From: Brevibacillus laterosporus DSM 25
Lineage (GTDB): Bacteria; Bacillota; Bacilli; Brevibacillales; Brevibacillaceae
DNA: 64,000 bases
Direction: 5' to 3'
NCBI RefSeq assembly: GCF_002706795.1
Contig: NZ_CP017705.1
Span: forward strand, 3,691,001 to 3,755,000
Shown here piece by piece: positions 44,371 through 54,827 of this stretch. A program made the position numbers and the translations under genes. Under the pieces are notes generated by a model. That model saw only the letters and a list, made by a program, of their open reading frames with translations, searched no databases and was not told the DNA's origin. Each line of letters starts with the position of its first letter. Within the stretch, counting starts at the first letter, position 1.

Positions 44371-45336
44371 TTGCAAGTACAAGAAGAAGTAGTGATCCAG
44401 TTTGCAGATGCACAGGAAGCATTGCTTTTGTTTGGACCTCATGATTCCTATTTAAAAAAGATCGAAGAAAAAACAACAGCTCAGATAGGAACCCGCACCG
44501 GCGCATTCGTCATCAGTGGGGAAAAGGCAGAAGTCGACAAGCTGGCTACGCTATTTGATACTTTATTGCAGCTGATCCGCAGGGGAATTACGTTATCCGA
44601 ACGTGATGTATACTATGCGATGCAGCTAACAGAAAAAGGGGAAGAACAAGAGCTTCTGCATCTTTATGAAGAAGAGGTAGCACGTTCTCACCGCGGTAAA
44701 TTAGTCCGGGCTAAAACCTTAGGGCAGCGCCATTATTTGTCTGCTATTAAACGAAATGATATCGTGTTTGGAATTGGTCCTGCTGGTACTGGTAAAACAT
44801 ATCTAGCGGTAGTAATGGCCGTACAAGCTCTCAAAAACGGTCGAGTAAAACGAATTGTTCTCACTCGTCCAGCTGTGGAAGCGGGCGAAAGTCTTGGTTT
44901 CTTACCAGGTGATTTACAAGAGAAGGTAGACCCTTATCTACGACCGCTCTATGATGCTTTGTATGATATGTTAGGAACTGAACAGGTTAGTAAAATGATG
45001 GAACGAGGTATCATCGAGGTAGCTCCGCTTGCTTATATGAGGGGGCGTACTTTAGAAGATAGCTTTATTATTCTGGATGAAGCACAAAATACTACACCAG
45101 AACAAATGAAAATGTTCTTGACGCGCTTGGGTTTTGGCTCCAAAATGGTCATCACGGGGGATGTGACTCAGATTGACCTGCCAAAAGGCAAAAAGTCTGG
45201 TCTGCGAGAAGCAGAGCGCATTCTTTCCATTATTTCTGACATCGCTTTTATCGAATTCCAGGATACAGATGTTGTACGTCATAGCTTGGTTCAAAAAATC
45301 ATTACAGCGTATTCCAGAGAGGAGCAGCAGAATTAG
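44371..45336 (+). CDS. phoH: PhoH-like ATPase
   Basis: PhoH-family ATPase, 321 residues, cytoplasmic. An N-terminal KH-like region (EEKTTAQIGTRTGAFVISGE) precedes the P-loop domain: IGPAGTGKTYLAVVMAVQ, LTRPAVEAGESLGFLPGDL, IILDEAQNTTPEQMKMFL and MVITGDVTQIDLP. TTG start with AAGGAGAT upstream. In many Firmicutes phoH is followed by pgpH (yqfF) and ybeY. Here ybeY follows after only 73 bp and no pgpH is present. PhoH-YbeY linkage suggests a role in RNA metabolism. Confidence 0.95.
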   Translation: MQVQEEVVIQFADAQEALLLFGPHDSYLKKIEEKTTAQIGTRTGAFVISGEKAEVDKLATLFDTLLQLIRRGITLSERDVYYAMQLTEKGEEQELLHLYEEEVARSHRGKLVRAKTLGQRHYLSAIKRNDIVFGIGPAGTGKTYLAVVMAVQALKNGRVKRIVLTRPAVEAGESLGFLPGDLQEKVDPYLRPLYDALYDMLGTEQVSKMMERGIIEVAPLAYMRGRTLEDSFIILDEAQNTTPEQMKMFLTRLGFGSKMVITGDVTQIDLPKGKKSGLREAERILSIISDIAFIEFQDTDVVRHSLVQKIITAYSREEQQN

Positions 45337-45409
45337 GCTGGCTCCTCTTGGAGTCTCTTTATGTGATTATAAATTATGATATGTTTCAGAAGAAAAAGAG
45401 GGAAGAACA

Positions 45410-45889
45410 TTGCTGACGATTGAAATTGTAAATGAGCAAGACGAAGAAATCACTCAAGAGCACCAACAACTTATTGAAGAGTGCTTACAAAAAGCAGCCC
45501 AATTTGAAGAGATTACGGGCGAAGTGGTTATCACACTTGTAAACAATGAACGTATCCATGAGTTGAATCGCGATTATCGTGGAGTGGATCGTCCTACCGA
45601 TGTGCTATCGTTTGCACTGAATGAAGAGGGCGAGGGTGACATGGAGATATTTGTGGAAGAAAGTGAATTTGATGACTATCCTAATATGCTAGGCGATATC
45701 ATCATCTCAATCCCACGAACAAAAGAACAAGCGCAAGATTATGGCCATTCTTTTGAACGCGAGCTTGGTTTTCTAGCAGTGCATGGATTTTTGCATTTGA
45801 TTGGCTATGACCATGGGACACCTGAGGAAGAAAAAGAAATGTTTACCCGTCAGGAAAATATCCTGCAAGAAGTCGGTTTGACGAGATAG
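45410..45889 (+). CDS. ybeY: Endoribonuclease YbeY
   Basis: Metal-dependent endoribonuclease that matures the 16S rRNA 3' end and takes part in ribosome quality control, 159 residues. The zinc motif H-x3-H-x5-H is in HGFLHLIGYDH near the C-terminus. RGVDRPTDVLSFAL and MLGDIIISIPRTKEQA are the other conserved blocks. TTG start behind GAGGGAAG. It lies between phoH and dgkA, as usual except for the absent pgpH. Confidence 0.95.
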   Translation: MLTIEIVNEQDEEITQEHQQLIEECLQKAAQFEEITGEVVITLVNNERIHELNRDYRGVDRPTDVLSFALNEEGEGDMEIFVEESEFDDYPNMLGDIIISIPRTKEQAQDYGHSFERELGFLAVHGFLHLIGYDHGTPEEEKEMFTRQENILQEVGLTR

Positions 45890-45900
45890 GGGCGGTCAAC

Positions 45901-46275
45901 GTGAAGGAGTGGCTTCGTTTATGGCGTAGTTTTGGTTATGCTCTACAGGGAATTAACCATGCTATACGCACCCAACGAAACATGCAAATACACGTAGTAG
46001 CTGCGCTCGGTGTGGTTATTGTATCCATTTGGCTACAAGTTACTCGCCTAGAGCTTAGCCTATTATTATTGGTTATTGCTGTTGTTTGGGCGCTTGAACT
46101 ACTTAATACTGCCATTGAAGCTGTCGTTGATCTGGTTACAGAAGAGTATCATCCACAAGCAAAAATAGCGAAGGATGTCGCTGCTGGAGCTGTCTTTGTA
46201 TCCGCTATGTTTGCAGTCGTAATTGGAATCCTCATTCTTGGACCACCTTTATATGCCTATTTCTTTACTCGCTAG
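45901..46275 (+). CDS. dgkA: Diacylglycerol/undecaprenol kinase
   Basis: Small membrane kinase of 124 residues. Three hydrophobic helices surround the conserved ELLNTAIEAVVDLVTEEYHP and AKIAKDVAAGAVFVSA motifs. The Gram-positive members (DgkA/UdpK) phosphorylate undecaprenol to regenerate the lipid carrier for cell-wall synthesis. GTG start, 11 bp after ybeY, with GGGGCGG upstream. It belongs to the ybeY-dgkA-cdd-era run. Confidence 0.94.
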   Translation: MKEWLRLWRSFGYALQGINHAIRTQRNMQIHVVAALGVVIVSIWLQVTRLELSLLLLVIAVVWALELLNTAIEAVVDLVTEEYHPQAKIAKDVAAGAVFVSAMFAVVIGILILGPPLYAYFFTR

Positions 46276-46305
46276 GACACGTTAATCACGGTCAAGGAAA
46301 CAGCT

Positions 46306-46339
46306 AGACGAACCTCCCAAAATGGGAACGGCATCGTCT
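46306..46339 (+). other. Hairpin between dgkA and cdd
   Basis: AGACGA pairs with TCGTCT, enclosing TCCC/GGGA. No T run follows; possibly a processing or pausing site. Confidence 0.35.
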
Positions 46340-46368
46340 GGTCTCTTGGCATCTTCATTTTTATTTAG

Positions 46369-47698
<1,330 letters not shown>

Positions 47699-47805
47699 AC
47701 TTTTTCCTTACTATACGTGACAATTTTTCCAAGGCATAGAAATGGGGGCTACGGTGGATTCTATATAAAGAAAGTGGAGCCGAAAAAAGGAAAGGATGAT
47801 GCAAC

Positions 47806-47964
47806 ATGCTTCGCAACTTTTCTTGGAGTTACTTTGCTTCAACCGGTGATATCCACGCTTACCTTCTTTATAAGGAACATCATGAAGCGCAAAACGTTGC
47901 TGATGATGCAGGATCACTGGATCAAGCCCTATTGGAACAGGGTGATTCTCAGGTATGCTTGTAA
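47806..47964 (+). CDS. yqzL: YqzL-family small protein
   Basis: 52-residue protein between era and recO. It opens [19 protein letters not shown], followed by [11 protein letters not shown], the pattern of YqzL (a W-x-x-F, then TG-x-I-x-x-YLLYKE). The acidic C-terminus ends at 47964. AAGGAAAGG precedes the ATG, and the gene overlaps the recO start by 10 bp, so it is translated with recO. Function unknown; its conserved place between era and recO supports it being real. Confidence 0.88.
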   Translation: MLRNFSWSYFASTGDIHAYLLYKEHHEAQNVADDAGSLDQALLEQGDSQVCL

Positions 47965-48728
47965 AGTGGGAAGGTATTGTCATCCGTAGCGTTGATTACG
48001 GAGAAAGTAGTAAAGTGGTTACGCTCTACACTAGAGAATACGGTAAGGTCGGGGTAATGGCAAAGGGGGCCAAAAAACCTCGAAGTCGCCTGGCCGCCGT
48101 ATCTCAATTGTTTACACATGGATACTATCTATGTAAAAAAGGAACAGGGACAGGAATGCCGGAGCTCACGCAAGGGGATATTCTTCAATCTTTTAAAGAC
48201 CTCCGTCAAGATTTAATGCTGACTGCTTATTCTGCTTATATGGCAGAGATGTTAGATCGTTTGACTGAAGAGCGTGAGTCTAATCCTTACCTGTTCCAAT
48301 TATTGGTTCATACACTCCAGTATTTGGATGAAGGTAAGGATTCTGAGATTCTTTGCCGTATTTTTGAAAGTAAAATGCTGGTTCTTGCTGGAATTCGTCC
48401 GCATCTTGAAAGTTGCATTTCTTGTGGTGCAGAGGGCGAACCTTATACGTTTAGTATCACGCAAGGTGGTCTTTTATGTCAGAGATGTACACCTACTGAT
48501 CCTTATTCGTTTCATATTTTACCGGCAACTTGGAAATTATTACGGCTGTTTTTATTATTCCCCCTTGAGCGTTTAGGAGAGATTGAAGTAAAAATAAATA
48601 CACGAAACCAACTGAGGCTTCTGTTGCATAGGTATTTAGATCAGCATATTGACCTCCGTCTCAAAAGCCGAAACTTTCTAGAACAAATGGAACGTCTAGA
48701 GTTTTCAGATGGATTTGACAAGGCATAG
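47955..48728 (+). CDS. recO: DNA repair protein RecO
   Basis: Recombination mediator that loads RecA through RecF pathway proteins, 257 residues. The N-terminal OB fold ([20 protein letters not shown]) precedes the helical domain and a zinc finger of four Cys ([10 protein letters not shown] and GGLLCQRC). Overlaps yqzL by 10 bp. In B. subtilis glyQS follows recO; here a terminator follows instead. Confidence 0.95.
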   Translation: MLVKWEGIVIRSVDYGESSKVVTLYTREYGKVGVMAKGAKKPRSRLAAVSQLFTHGYYLCKKGTGTGMPELTQGDILQSFKDLRQDLMLTAYSAYMAEMLDRLTEERESNPYLFQLLVHTLQYLDEGKDSEILCRIFESKMLVLAGIRPHLESCISCGAEGEPYTFSITQGGLLCQRCTPTDPYSFHILPATWKLLRLFLLFPLERLGEIEVKINTRNQLRLLLHRYLDQHIDLRLKSRNFLEQMERLEFSDGFDKA

Positions 48729-48741
48729 TTTTTTGGCTATC

Positions 48742-48759
48742 ATGATCAATTGTGATCAT
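48742..48759. repeat. Perfect palindrome after recO
   Basis: ATGATCA-ATTG-TGATCAT, 7-bp arms, 13 bp after the recO stop. It may be a protein-binding site or a weak hairpin. Confidence 0.4.
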
Positions 48760-48802
48760 ATATATATACATAAACATCGGCTTATCGGGACATGAGCTCC
48801 CT

Positions 48803-48827
48803 GCCTCCTTTTGTGGAGGCTTTTTTC
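48803..48827 (+). terminator. Terminator after recO
   Basis: GCCTCC pairs with GGAGGC around TTTTGT, followed by six T residues. Confidence 0.9.
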
Positions 48828-48949
48828 TACTTTCAGTACATTAGAGTAGCAGAAAAAAAGCTTTTTACGATTCTTTTGCAGGAATCTATCTCTTTATAGA
48901 GTAATACTAGGGATAGTAATTTATGAATCGGTGGTGATCCGTCATCGAA

Positions 48950-49582
48950 TTGACCAAACGCCAAGAACAAATTTTGCAAATTGTAAAAGATGAAGGTCCA
49001 ATTACAGGTGAGAATATTGCTGAGCACCTGAATCTCACAAGGGCTACTCTTCGACCTGATTTATCCATCCTTACTATGTCGGGTTATTTAGATGCCAGAC
49101 CGAGGGTTGGCTATTTTTATGCAGGTCGTCCTACATCGTCGGTTATTGCAGAACGACTGCACAAGCTAGTAGTAAATGATTATAAAGCGGTGCCTATCGT
49201 CGTGGCTGAATCAGCGACGGTGTATGATGCAATTGTGACTTTATTCTTAGAAGATGTAGGTACATTGTTTGTTGTCAATCAAAAAGGTCTGTTAGCTGGT
49301 GTAGTGTCCCGAAAGGATTTACTCCGGGCCTCATTAGGTAACAAGGGATTGGAGAGCATACCTGTCAGCATCATCATGACAAGAATGCCTAATATCGTCA
49401 CGTGTTCTCCAGAAGAAACTCTTCTGGATACTGCACAAAAATTGATTGAATTCCAAATTGATTCACTGCCGGTCGTACGCCCCAACGAAGAAGATCCAAA
49501 AACCTTTGAATTGTTGGGCAGAATTACCAAAACAACAATTTCTAGAGCTTTTGTGGAGCTTGGCAAAGAGACGAATGTGTAG
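48950..49582 (+). CDS. ccpN: Gluconeogenesis repressor CcpN
   Basis: HTH-CBS regulator, 210 residues. The winged helix (QEQILQIVKDEGPITGENIA, then LTRATLRPDLSILTMSGYLD) covers about residues 1-60. Two CBS domains follow (PIVVAESATVYDAIVTLFLE and MPNIVTCSPEETLLDTAQKL), which sense the ATP/ADP state in B. subtilis. CcpN represses gapB and pckA on glycolytic carbon. TTG start with a weak GGTGGTGAT upstream. It is followed 12 bp later by ppsR, the usual pair. Confidence 0.94.
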   Translation: MTKRQEQILQIVKDEGPITGENIAEHLNLTRATLRPDLSILTMSGYLDARPRVGYFYAGRPTSSVIAERLHKLVVNDYKAVPIVVAESATVYDAIVTLFLEDVGTLFVVNQKGLLAGVVSRKDLLRASLGNKGLESIPVSIIMTRMPNIVTCSPEETLLDTAQKLIEFQIDSLPVVRPNEEDPKTFELLGRITKTTISRAFVELGKETNV

Positions 49583-49594
49583 GGGGAAGTTAGA

Positions 49595-50422
49595 TTGGAA
49601 ATGAATACCCAATTAATTTATGTCGTATCGGATTCAATTGGAGAAACAGCAGAATTTGTCGTAAGGGCAGTATCAAGTCAATTTAGCGGTAAAACGGTAG
49701 ATATTCACAAGTATCCGTACATCGAGGATAAAGAATCCATTGATGAAGTTATCCTTTCCGCCAAAGAATCAAAAGCTCTGGTGGTGTTTACTCTCGTTGT
49801 TCCTGAACTAAAGACTTATATTTTGGAACAAGCCAACAGACATAATGTGCCCATTGTGGATGTAATGGGTCCATTATTAACCATTATGGAAGATCTACTC
49901 CAGACGAAACAATCCGGCAAGCCTGGATTAGTACGTAAATTGGATGAGGATTATTTCCGAAAAGTGGAGGCCATTGAGTTCGCTGTAAAATACGATGATG
50001 GCAGAGACCCTCGTGGCTTACTTCGAGCAGATGTTGTATTAATTGGGGTTTCGCGTACATCTAAAACCCCGTTGTCCATGTATTTGGCAAACAAACGCTT
50101 GAAGGTAGCAAATGTACCGTTGGTTCCAGAAGTCGAACCGCCGGAAGAATTGTTCTTACTACCAGCGGAAAAATGTATTGGACTTACCATAAATTCAGAT
50201 CAATTAAACGGAATTCGCACGGAACGATTAAAAGCATTAGGTCTAACTGCCCAAGCGAATTATGCAACAATGGATCGGATTGAAACAGAATTGGAATACT
50301 CAAAAAAAATCATGGAACGCGTAGGTTGTCCCGTGATTGATGTTTCCATCAAAGCGGTTGAAGAGACGGCTAATATTATTCTTGACATTATTCGACGTAA
50401 CAAAATCAAAACACGCCGATAA
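49595..50422 (+). CDS. ppsR: Pyruvate phosphate dikinase / PEP synthase regulatory protein
   Basis: Bifunctional kinase/phosphorylase (YqfL, DUF299), 275 residues, which switches pyruvate,phosphate dikinase or PEP synthase on and off by threonine phosphorylation. The opening [17 protein letters not shown] and the P loop [15 protein letters not shown] are diagnostic. TTG at 49595 lies eight bases after AGGGGG; an ATG two codons later is the alternative. Paired with ccpN, it ties PEP formation to carbon status. No target enzyme is encoded in the window. Confidence 0.94.
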   Translation: MEMNTQLIYVVSDSIGETAEFVVRAVSSQFSGKTVDIHKYPYIEDKESIDEVILSAKESKALVVFTLVVPELKTYILEQANRHNVPIVDVMGPLLTIMEDLLQTKQSGKPGLVRKLDEDYFRKVEAIEFAVKYDDGRDPRGLLRADVVLIGVSRTSKTPLSMYLANKRLKVANVPLVPEVEPPEELFLLPAEKCIGLTINSDQLNGIRTERLKALGLTAQANYATMDRIETELEYSKKIMERVGCPVIDVSIKAVEETANIILDIIRRNKIKTRR

Positions 50423-50512
50423 GTTCAGAAAGAAAAAATAGTAGTTGAAAGAAGGATTTTGCCGAACTTTGACGAATAAAGTAATTTCATTGCTGTGAAA
50501 AGGTGGATGGCT

Positions 50513-52357
50513 ATGGCTCAATCTGCACCCGAAGAGTTCGTCAACCAGGTTCGAGCAGCTGTTGACATCGTAGACGTGGTGGGAGAATACGTACAACTGA
50601 AGAAGAGGGGGCGCGCCTATCTAGGCTTGTGTCCGTTCCATTCGGAAAAAACCCCGTCCTTTAATGTGAACGCGGAGCGACAGTTTTATCATTGCTTCGG
50701 GTGTCATGCTGGGGGAGACGTATTCTCTTTCGTTATGCAAGTCGAACAGCTATCGTTTCCTGAGGCCTTGCAAAAACTTGCAGACCGGGTGGGATTAACC
50801 CCGCCAGCTCCCCTCGCTCACGAAGATAATCCGATGCAGAGCGTGAAGGCGAAAATGTATGAAGCCTATCGTTTTGTGGCGAAACTATATCATTATGTTT
50901 TAACATCCACTCCCTATGGATCGGAAGCTCTTCGGTATTTGGAGAACCGAGGCTTTACTAGAACGACGATTGACGAATACATGATTGGGTTTGCGCCTGA
51001 ATCATGGGATTTCGTTAAGGATAACCTTGTAAAGCGTAATTTTCCGTTAGAGTTAATGGTCGAAGCAGGATTACTATCCTCCAATGATCGTGGAAGAGTG
51101 TATGACAAATTTCGCAAGAGAGTTATCTTTCCGATTCAGGATTCACAGGGAGAGGTTATCGGATTTGGAGGAAGGTCAATTGACGGCTCGGAACCCAAGT
51201 ATTTAAATAGTCCAGAAACACTCCTATTCAACAAAAGTCGCACTATATTTAACTTGCATCGCGCGAGAAGCCAAATGCGTAAACGAAACCAGGTAATCCT
51301 TTTTGAAGGATATGCAGATGTAATTGCTGCGTGGCAGGCTGGCATTAGTAACGGAATCGCTACGCTAGGAACCGCTTTTACGGAGCAACAAGCACATCTG
51401 ATCAGAAGAAACACGGATCAGGTAATCCTTTGCTACGACGGCGACTTTGCCGGACAGGATGCTACGGCAAAAGCGATTGATCAATTGCAAAAAGCTGGTT
51501 GTACGGTGCGAATTGCTCCACTCCCCCAGGGTAGTGACCCTGATGATTATATACGGCAGTATGGCGCTGAACAATTTTCCCAGCAAGTATTATTACAAGC
51601 AATGCCGGTGACGTCCTTTCAATTGAAACATTTGCGGAGTAAAACCGTAATACAAGATGAAGCGGATAAAGCTGAGTATGTAAGACAGGCACTGGAATTC
51701 ATCGTTACACTCCCGAACGCGATCGAACGGGATATGTATGAACGGCAACTGTCTGAGGAGTATTCCTTATCCCTTGAGGCTGTAAAGACAGAAGCGAAAA
51801 AGCTGTACAAGCAACAAAAAATAATGAAACAAAGGGATAAAGTTACAGCACCATGGAATAATAGTATAAATAATGGCAAATTTATGGTTACAAAAGCACC
51901 TGCACACGAAAATGCAGAACGAATGTTGCTATACTATATGTTGCGTGATCCGGAAATTGCTTTACGTGTGCAACAGGAATGTAACGCAGATTTCCAAGTG
52001 GACGAACACAGTGCTCTAGCCGCTTACTTGTATGCTTATTATGCAGAGGGGCATCCGACAGATCCTGGAGCCTTTATACACTATGTTGAAGATGAGAAGT
52101 GCAAGCAATTAGCCTCGGGATTAGCCATGATGGAATGCAGAGACGATGTATCTGATAAGGAAATTGAAGACTACATCAAGCAGGTGAACAATTACCCTGT
52201 TCGCGCGGAACTACAAAGGTTACGTGAACAACAAAAGCAACTAAATTTGCAAGCGGGAAGCACCATAGATGAGGAGCAGCGCAAAAAGCTTATTATTGAA
52301 GCCGCTTTACTAGGGATGAAGATCGCCGAAATGGAAAATGCTTTGAGGGAAGGGTAG
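50513..52357 (+). CDS. dnaG: DNA primase DnaG
   Basis: Primase that makes RNA primers at the fork, 614 residues. The N-terminal zinc-binding domain shows CPFHSEKTPSFNV and HCFGCHAGGD (CHC2). The TOPRIM core follows (VILFEGYADVIAAWQAGISN, then LCYDGDFAGQDA), and then the helicase-interacting C-terminal domain. I place the start at ATG 50513 because GAAAAGGTGG ends six bases before it; an ATG at 50507 and a GTG at 50495 are in frame. First of the dnaG-sigA pair, 36 bp apart. B. subtilis yqxD is absent between ppsR and dnaG. Confidence 0.96.
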   Translation: MAQSAPEEFVNQVRAAVDIVDVVGEYVQLKKRGRAYLGLCPFHSEKTPSFNVNAERQFYHCFGCHAGGDVFSFVMQVEQLSFPEALQKLADRVGLTPPAPLAHEDNPMQSVKAKMYEAYRFVAKLYHYVLTSTPYGSEALRYLENRGFTRTTIDEYMIGFAPESWDFVKDNLVKRNFPLELMVEAGLLSSNDRGRVYDKFRKRVIFPIQDSQGEVIGFGGRSIDGSEPKYLNSPETLLFNKSRTIFNLHRARSQMRKRNQVILFEGYADVIAAWQAGISNGIATLGTAFTEQQAHLIRRNTDQVILCYDGDFAGQDATAKAIDQLQKAGCTVRIAPLPQGSDPDDYIRQYGAEQFSQQVLLQAMPVTSFQLKHLRSKTVIQDEADKAEYVRQALEFIVTLPNAIERDMYERQLSEEYSLSLEAVKTEAKKLYKQQKIMKQRDKVTAPWNNSINNGKFMVTKAPAHENAERMLLYYMLRDPEIALRVQQECNADFQVDEHSALAAYLYAYYAEGHPTDPGAFIHYVEDEKCKQLASGLAMMECRDDVSDKEIEDYIKQVNNYPVRAELQRLREQQKQLNLQAGSTIDEEQRKKLIIEAALLGMKIAEMENALREG

Positions 52358-52393
52358 TTATCAGCATCATTCCCGAGGAAGGAGGGAAAATAG

Positions 52394-53518
52394 ATGAACA
52401 AGCAAAACTTGACATCAGACATGGAGACTTTGTCGGTGGACCAGGTAAAAGAACAATTGGTAGAACTAGGTAAGAAGAAGGGAAGCTTGACTTTCAAAGA
52501 AATTACAAATCGTCTATCGAACTTTGATCAGGATTCTGATCAGATGGATGAGTTCTTCGAGTTCCTAGGTGATCAAGGGATCGATGTCAGTAATGAGAGT
52601 GAAGAAGACGAAGAAGCAGATGCTATGATGATCAAGGATGAGGAGCAGGAAGGCTTTGAATATGATGACCTGTCTGTGCCACCAGGAATCAAAATTAATG
52701 ATCCTGTGCGTATGTACCTAAAAGAGATTGGGCGTGTTCCTCTACTTTCCGCTGAAGAGGAGATTAAACTAGCACAACGTATTGAACAAGGCGATGAAGA
52801 AGCAAAGCGCCGATTGGCAGAAGCTAACTTGCGTCTCGTTGTAAGCATAGCAAAGCGCTATGTGGGGCGAGGTATGTTGTTCCTAGATTTGATCCAGGAA
52901 GGTAATATGGGTCTAATTAAGGCAGTTGAAAAGTTTGACTACCAAAAAGGATACAAATTTAGTACCTATGCAACTTGGTGGATTCGACAAGCTATTACTC
53001 GTGCTATTGCTGACCAAGCAAGAACCATTCGTATCCCAGTGCATATGGTTGAGACCATCAATAAGCTAATTCGCGTTTCCCGTCAATTACTACAGGAATT
53101 AGGGCGTGAACCTGCTCCCGAAGAGATTGCTGAAAAGATGGATTTAACTCCTGAAAAAGTACGTGAAATCATGAAAATTGCTCAAGAGCCTGTGTCATTA
53201 GAAACACCAATCGGAGAAGAAGATGATTCTCACCTAGGTGATTTTATTGAGGATCAGGAAGCATTAGCTCCTTCTGATGCTGCTGCTTATGAACTGTTGA
53301 AAGAGCAATTAGAAGATGTTTTAGATACATTAACAGACCGTGAAGAAAACGTACTTCGTCTTCGCTTCGGATTAGATGACGGTCGTACAAGAACACTTGA
53401 GGAAGTAGGAAAAGTTTTCGGGGTAACTCGTGAGCGTATTCGTCAAATTGAGGCAAAAGCCCTACGTAAATTAAGACATCCTTCCCGTAGTAAACGTTTA
53501 AAAGATTTTTTGGAATAG
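52394..53518 (+). CDS. sigA: Primary RNA polymerase sigma factor SigA (RpoD)
   Basis: Housekeeping sigma-70, 374 residues. Region 1.1 ([20 protein letters not shown]), the acidic linker, region 1.2 ([16 protein letters not shown]), 2.1-2.4 ([40 protein letters not shown]), region 3 and the region 4 HTH ([20 protein letters not shown]) are all complete. GAAGGAGGG precedes the ATG. It completes the classic primase-sigma operon, closed by a terminator. Confidence 0.98.
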   Translation: MNKQNLTSDMETLSVDQVKEQLVELGKKKGSLTFKEITNRLSNFDQDSDQMDEFFEFLGDQGIDVSNESEEDEEADAMMIKDEEQEGFEYDDLSVPPGIKINDPVRMYLKEIGRVPLLSAEEEIKLAQRIEQGDEEAKRRLAEANLRLVVSIAKRYVGRGMLFLDLIQEGNMGLIKAVEKFDYQKGYKFSTYATWWIRQAITRAIADQARTIRIPVHMVETINKLIRVSRQLLQELGREPAPEEIAEKMDLTPEKVREIMKIAQEPVSLETPIGEEDDSHLGDFIEDQEALAPSDAAAYELLKEQLEDVLDTLTDREENVLRLRFGLDDGRTRTLEEVGKVFGVTRERIRQIEAKALRKLRHPSRSKRLKDFLE

Positions 53519-53541
53519 CCGATAAAGATAAGGTAAGCACT

Positions 53542-53582
53542 AAGCCTACGTTTTGCCAAATACGCTACGTAGGCTTTTTTGT
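53542..53582 (+). terminator. Terminator after sigA
   Basis: AAGCCTACGT pairs with ACGTAGGCTT around a 15-nt loop, followed by TTTTTTG. Confidence 0.93.
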
Positions 53583-53665
53583 TGGGAAAAACAGGATATT
53601 ACTTCAAATATGATCCATTTCACAAAACTAACAAAAAGAAATGGCAGTAAGGAGGCGATGTCTAC

Positions 53666-54613
53666 TTGGATGATCAACGTAGAAAAATTATTATTACTGA
53701 GATTGAAAATTGGCGACGGAATCATTTACTGCCAGAACATTATTGCATTTTTCTGTTAAATCTCTATACAGAAGGCAAGCATGCTCAAAATCAAGAGGAG
53801 CCCGTCACAAAAAAACGTTTATTCTTTTTTCCCAACAGAAAACCGAGTAGTAGAACGGATAGGCCTGATGAACAGCAACAAGTCTTTACACATGGAGTAG
53901 GTCCTCAAATTCAAGGGAGTGGGAAAGAAGCGCAAATCCTTTCCGTAAAGCTTATGGGAGGAATATTTCTTGTAGGACTTGTAATCGCTGTCATGCTTTT
54001 ACTTGCTTTTTATTTTAACGCTTTTAGTATTCCAATGCAAATGAGCATTTTGGTTCTCAGTTGGATACTTGCTTATGTGCTGGCTTTTGTATTTAAACGA
54101 AAAATACCGCTATTATCCTATTTTTTCTTACTTATCACGATCCTCATCGCTTTAGCGAGTCTCTATCATTTTGGGGAAAAATGGAAAATAAGTCAAGTTA
54201 CATATTTTTGGTTTCTTCTTTTAGTTGCTACCTATTCTTTTTTGCATGGTTTACTATTTCGTTATTCATTGTTTGTATTTGCAGGGCTAATAGGTATAGG
54301 TATTTTATATGGGACAGCTATGCTAACACGCATGGGAGAATTTTTTAGTTGGATGAATATAGAGTTATATTGGGTACCTTTATCTTTCTTGATGATCGGA
54401 TTAGGTTATTTGTTCCATGGACGTCATCAGCAACTTGCCTATACTCTTGTAGCAAGTGGATTATTTTACTTTTTTGGTCCAGAGATCAGCTCTTGGTGGG
54501 TTCCTGAGGCGTCTCGTGAGATGATGCAAATTATATTACTCATTAAAGTTTTGCTTAGTGGTTTATTGCTAGTCGTTACACGTCGCTACTGGCTTGAATG
54601 GCTTCGTGGATAA
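53666..54613 (+). CDS. Eight-TM membrane protein of unknown function
   Basis: Unrecognised 315-residue protein. A soluble N-terminal head of about 95 residues (ITEIENWRRNHLLPEHYCIF, then LLNLYTEGKHAQ) precedes about eight membrane helices (for example LMGGIFLVGLVIAVMLLLAF and FFLLITILIALASLYHF). The architecture recalls DUF2157-type membrane proteins, whose N-terminal helix pair is similar, but I cannot confirm that. TTG start ten bases after AAGGAGG. It stands between sigA and an acyl-CoA dehydrogenase, each side closed by a terminator, so it is monocistronic. Confidence 0.82.
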   Translation: MDDQRRKIIITEIENWRRNHLLPEHYCIFLLNLYTEGKHAQNQEEPVTKKRLFFFPNRKPSSRTDRPDEQQQVFTHGVGPQIQGSGKEAQILSVKLMGGIFLVGLVIAVMLLLAFYFNAFSIPMQMSILVLSWILAYVLAFVFKRKIPLLSYFFLLITILIALASLYHFGEKWKISQVTYFWFLLLVATYSFLHGLLFRYSLFVFAGLIGIGILYGTAMLTRMGEFFSWMNIELYWVPLSFLMIGLGYLFHGRHQQLAYTLVASGLFYFFGPEISSWWVPEASREMMQIILLIKVLLSGLLLVVTRRYWLEWLRG

Positions 54614-54654
54614 AGTAGCATCCAGAGATTTTATTATTTGTTTTACATAGGACT

Positions 54655-54688
54655 GAGACTTCGTCAAGCACGGAGTCTCTTTATTTTA
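54655..54688 (+). terminator. Terminator after the membrane protein gene
   Basis: GAGACTTCG pairs with CGGAGTCTC (one G-U pair), followed by TTTATTTT. Confidence 0.82.
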
Positions 54689-54756
54689 TCTTTAAGACTA
54701 TCCAAACATCTTTCGAATTGTATATAATAATAAGTAAATTCTGAACAAACGCTCGG

Positions 54757-54770
54757 TCAGTCAAGACTGA
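54757..54770. promoter_or_regulatory. Short dyad upstream of the acyl-CoA dehydrogenase
   Basis: TCAGT-CAAG-ACTGA, 58 bp before the start codon and inside the sequence AACGCTCGGTCAGTCAAG. It could be part of a TetR-type operator of fatty-acid regulators; the match is weak. Confidence 0.25.
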
Positions 54771-54827
54771 TAAATTACCCGCTGTAGCGAATTGAACATG
54801 ATATAGCGTATAAAGGAGAGAGTTGAC

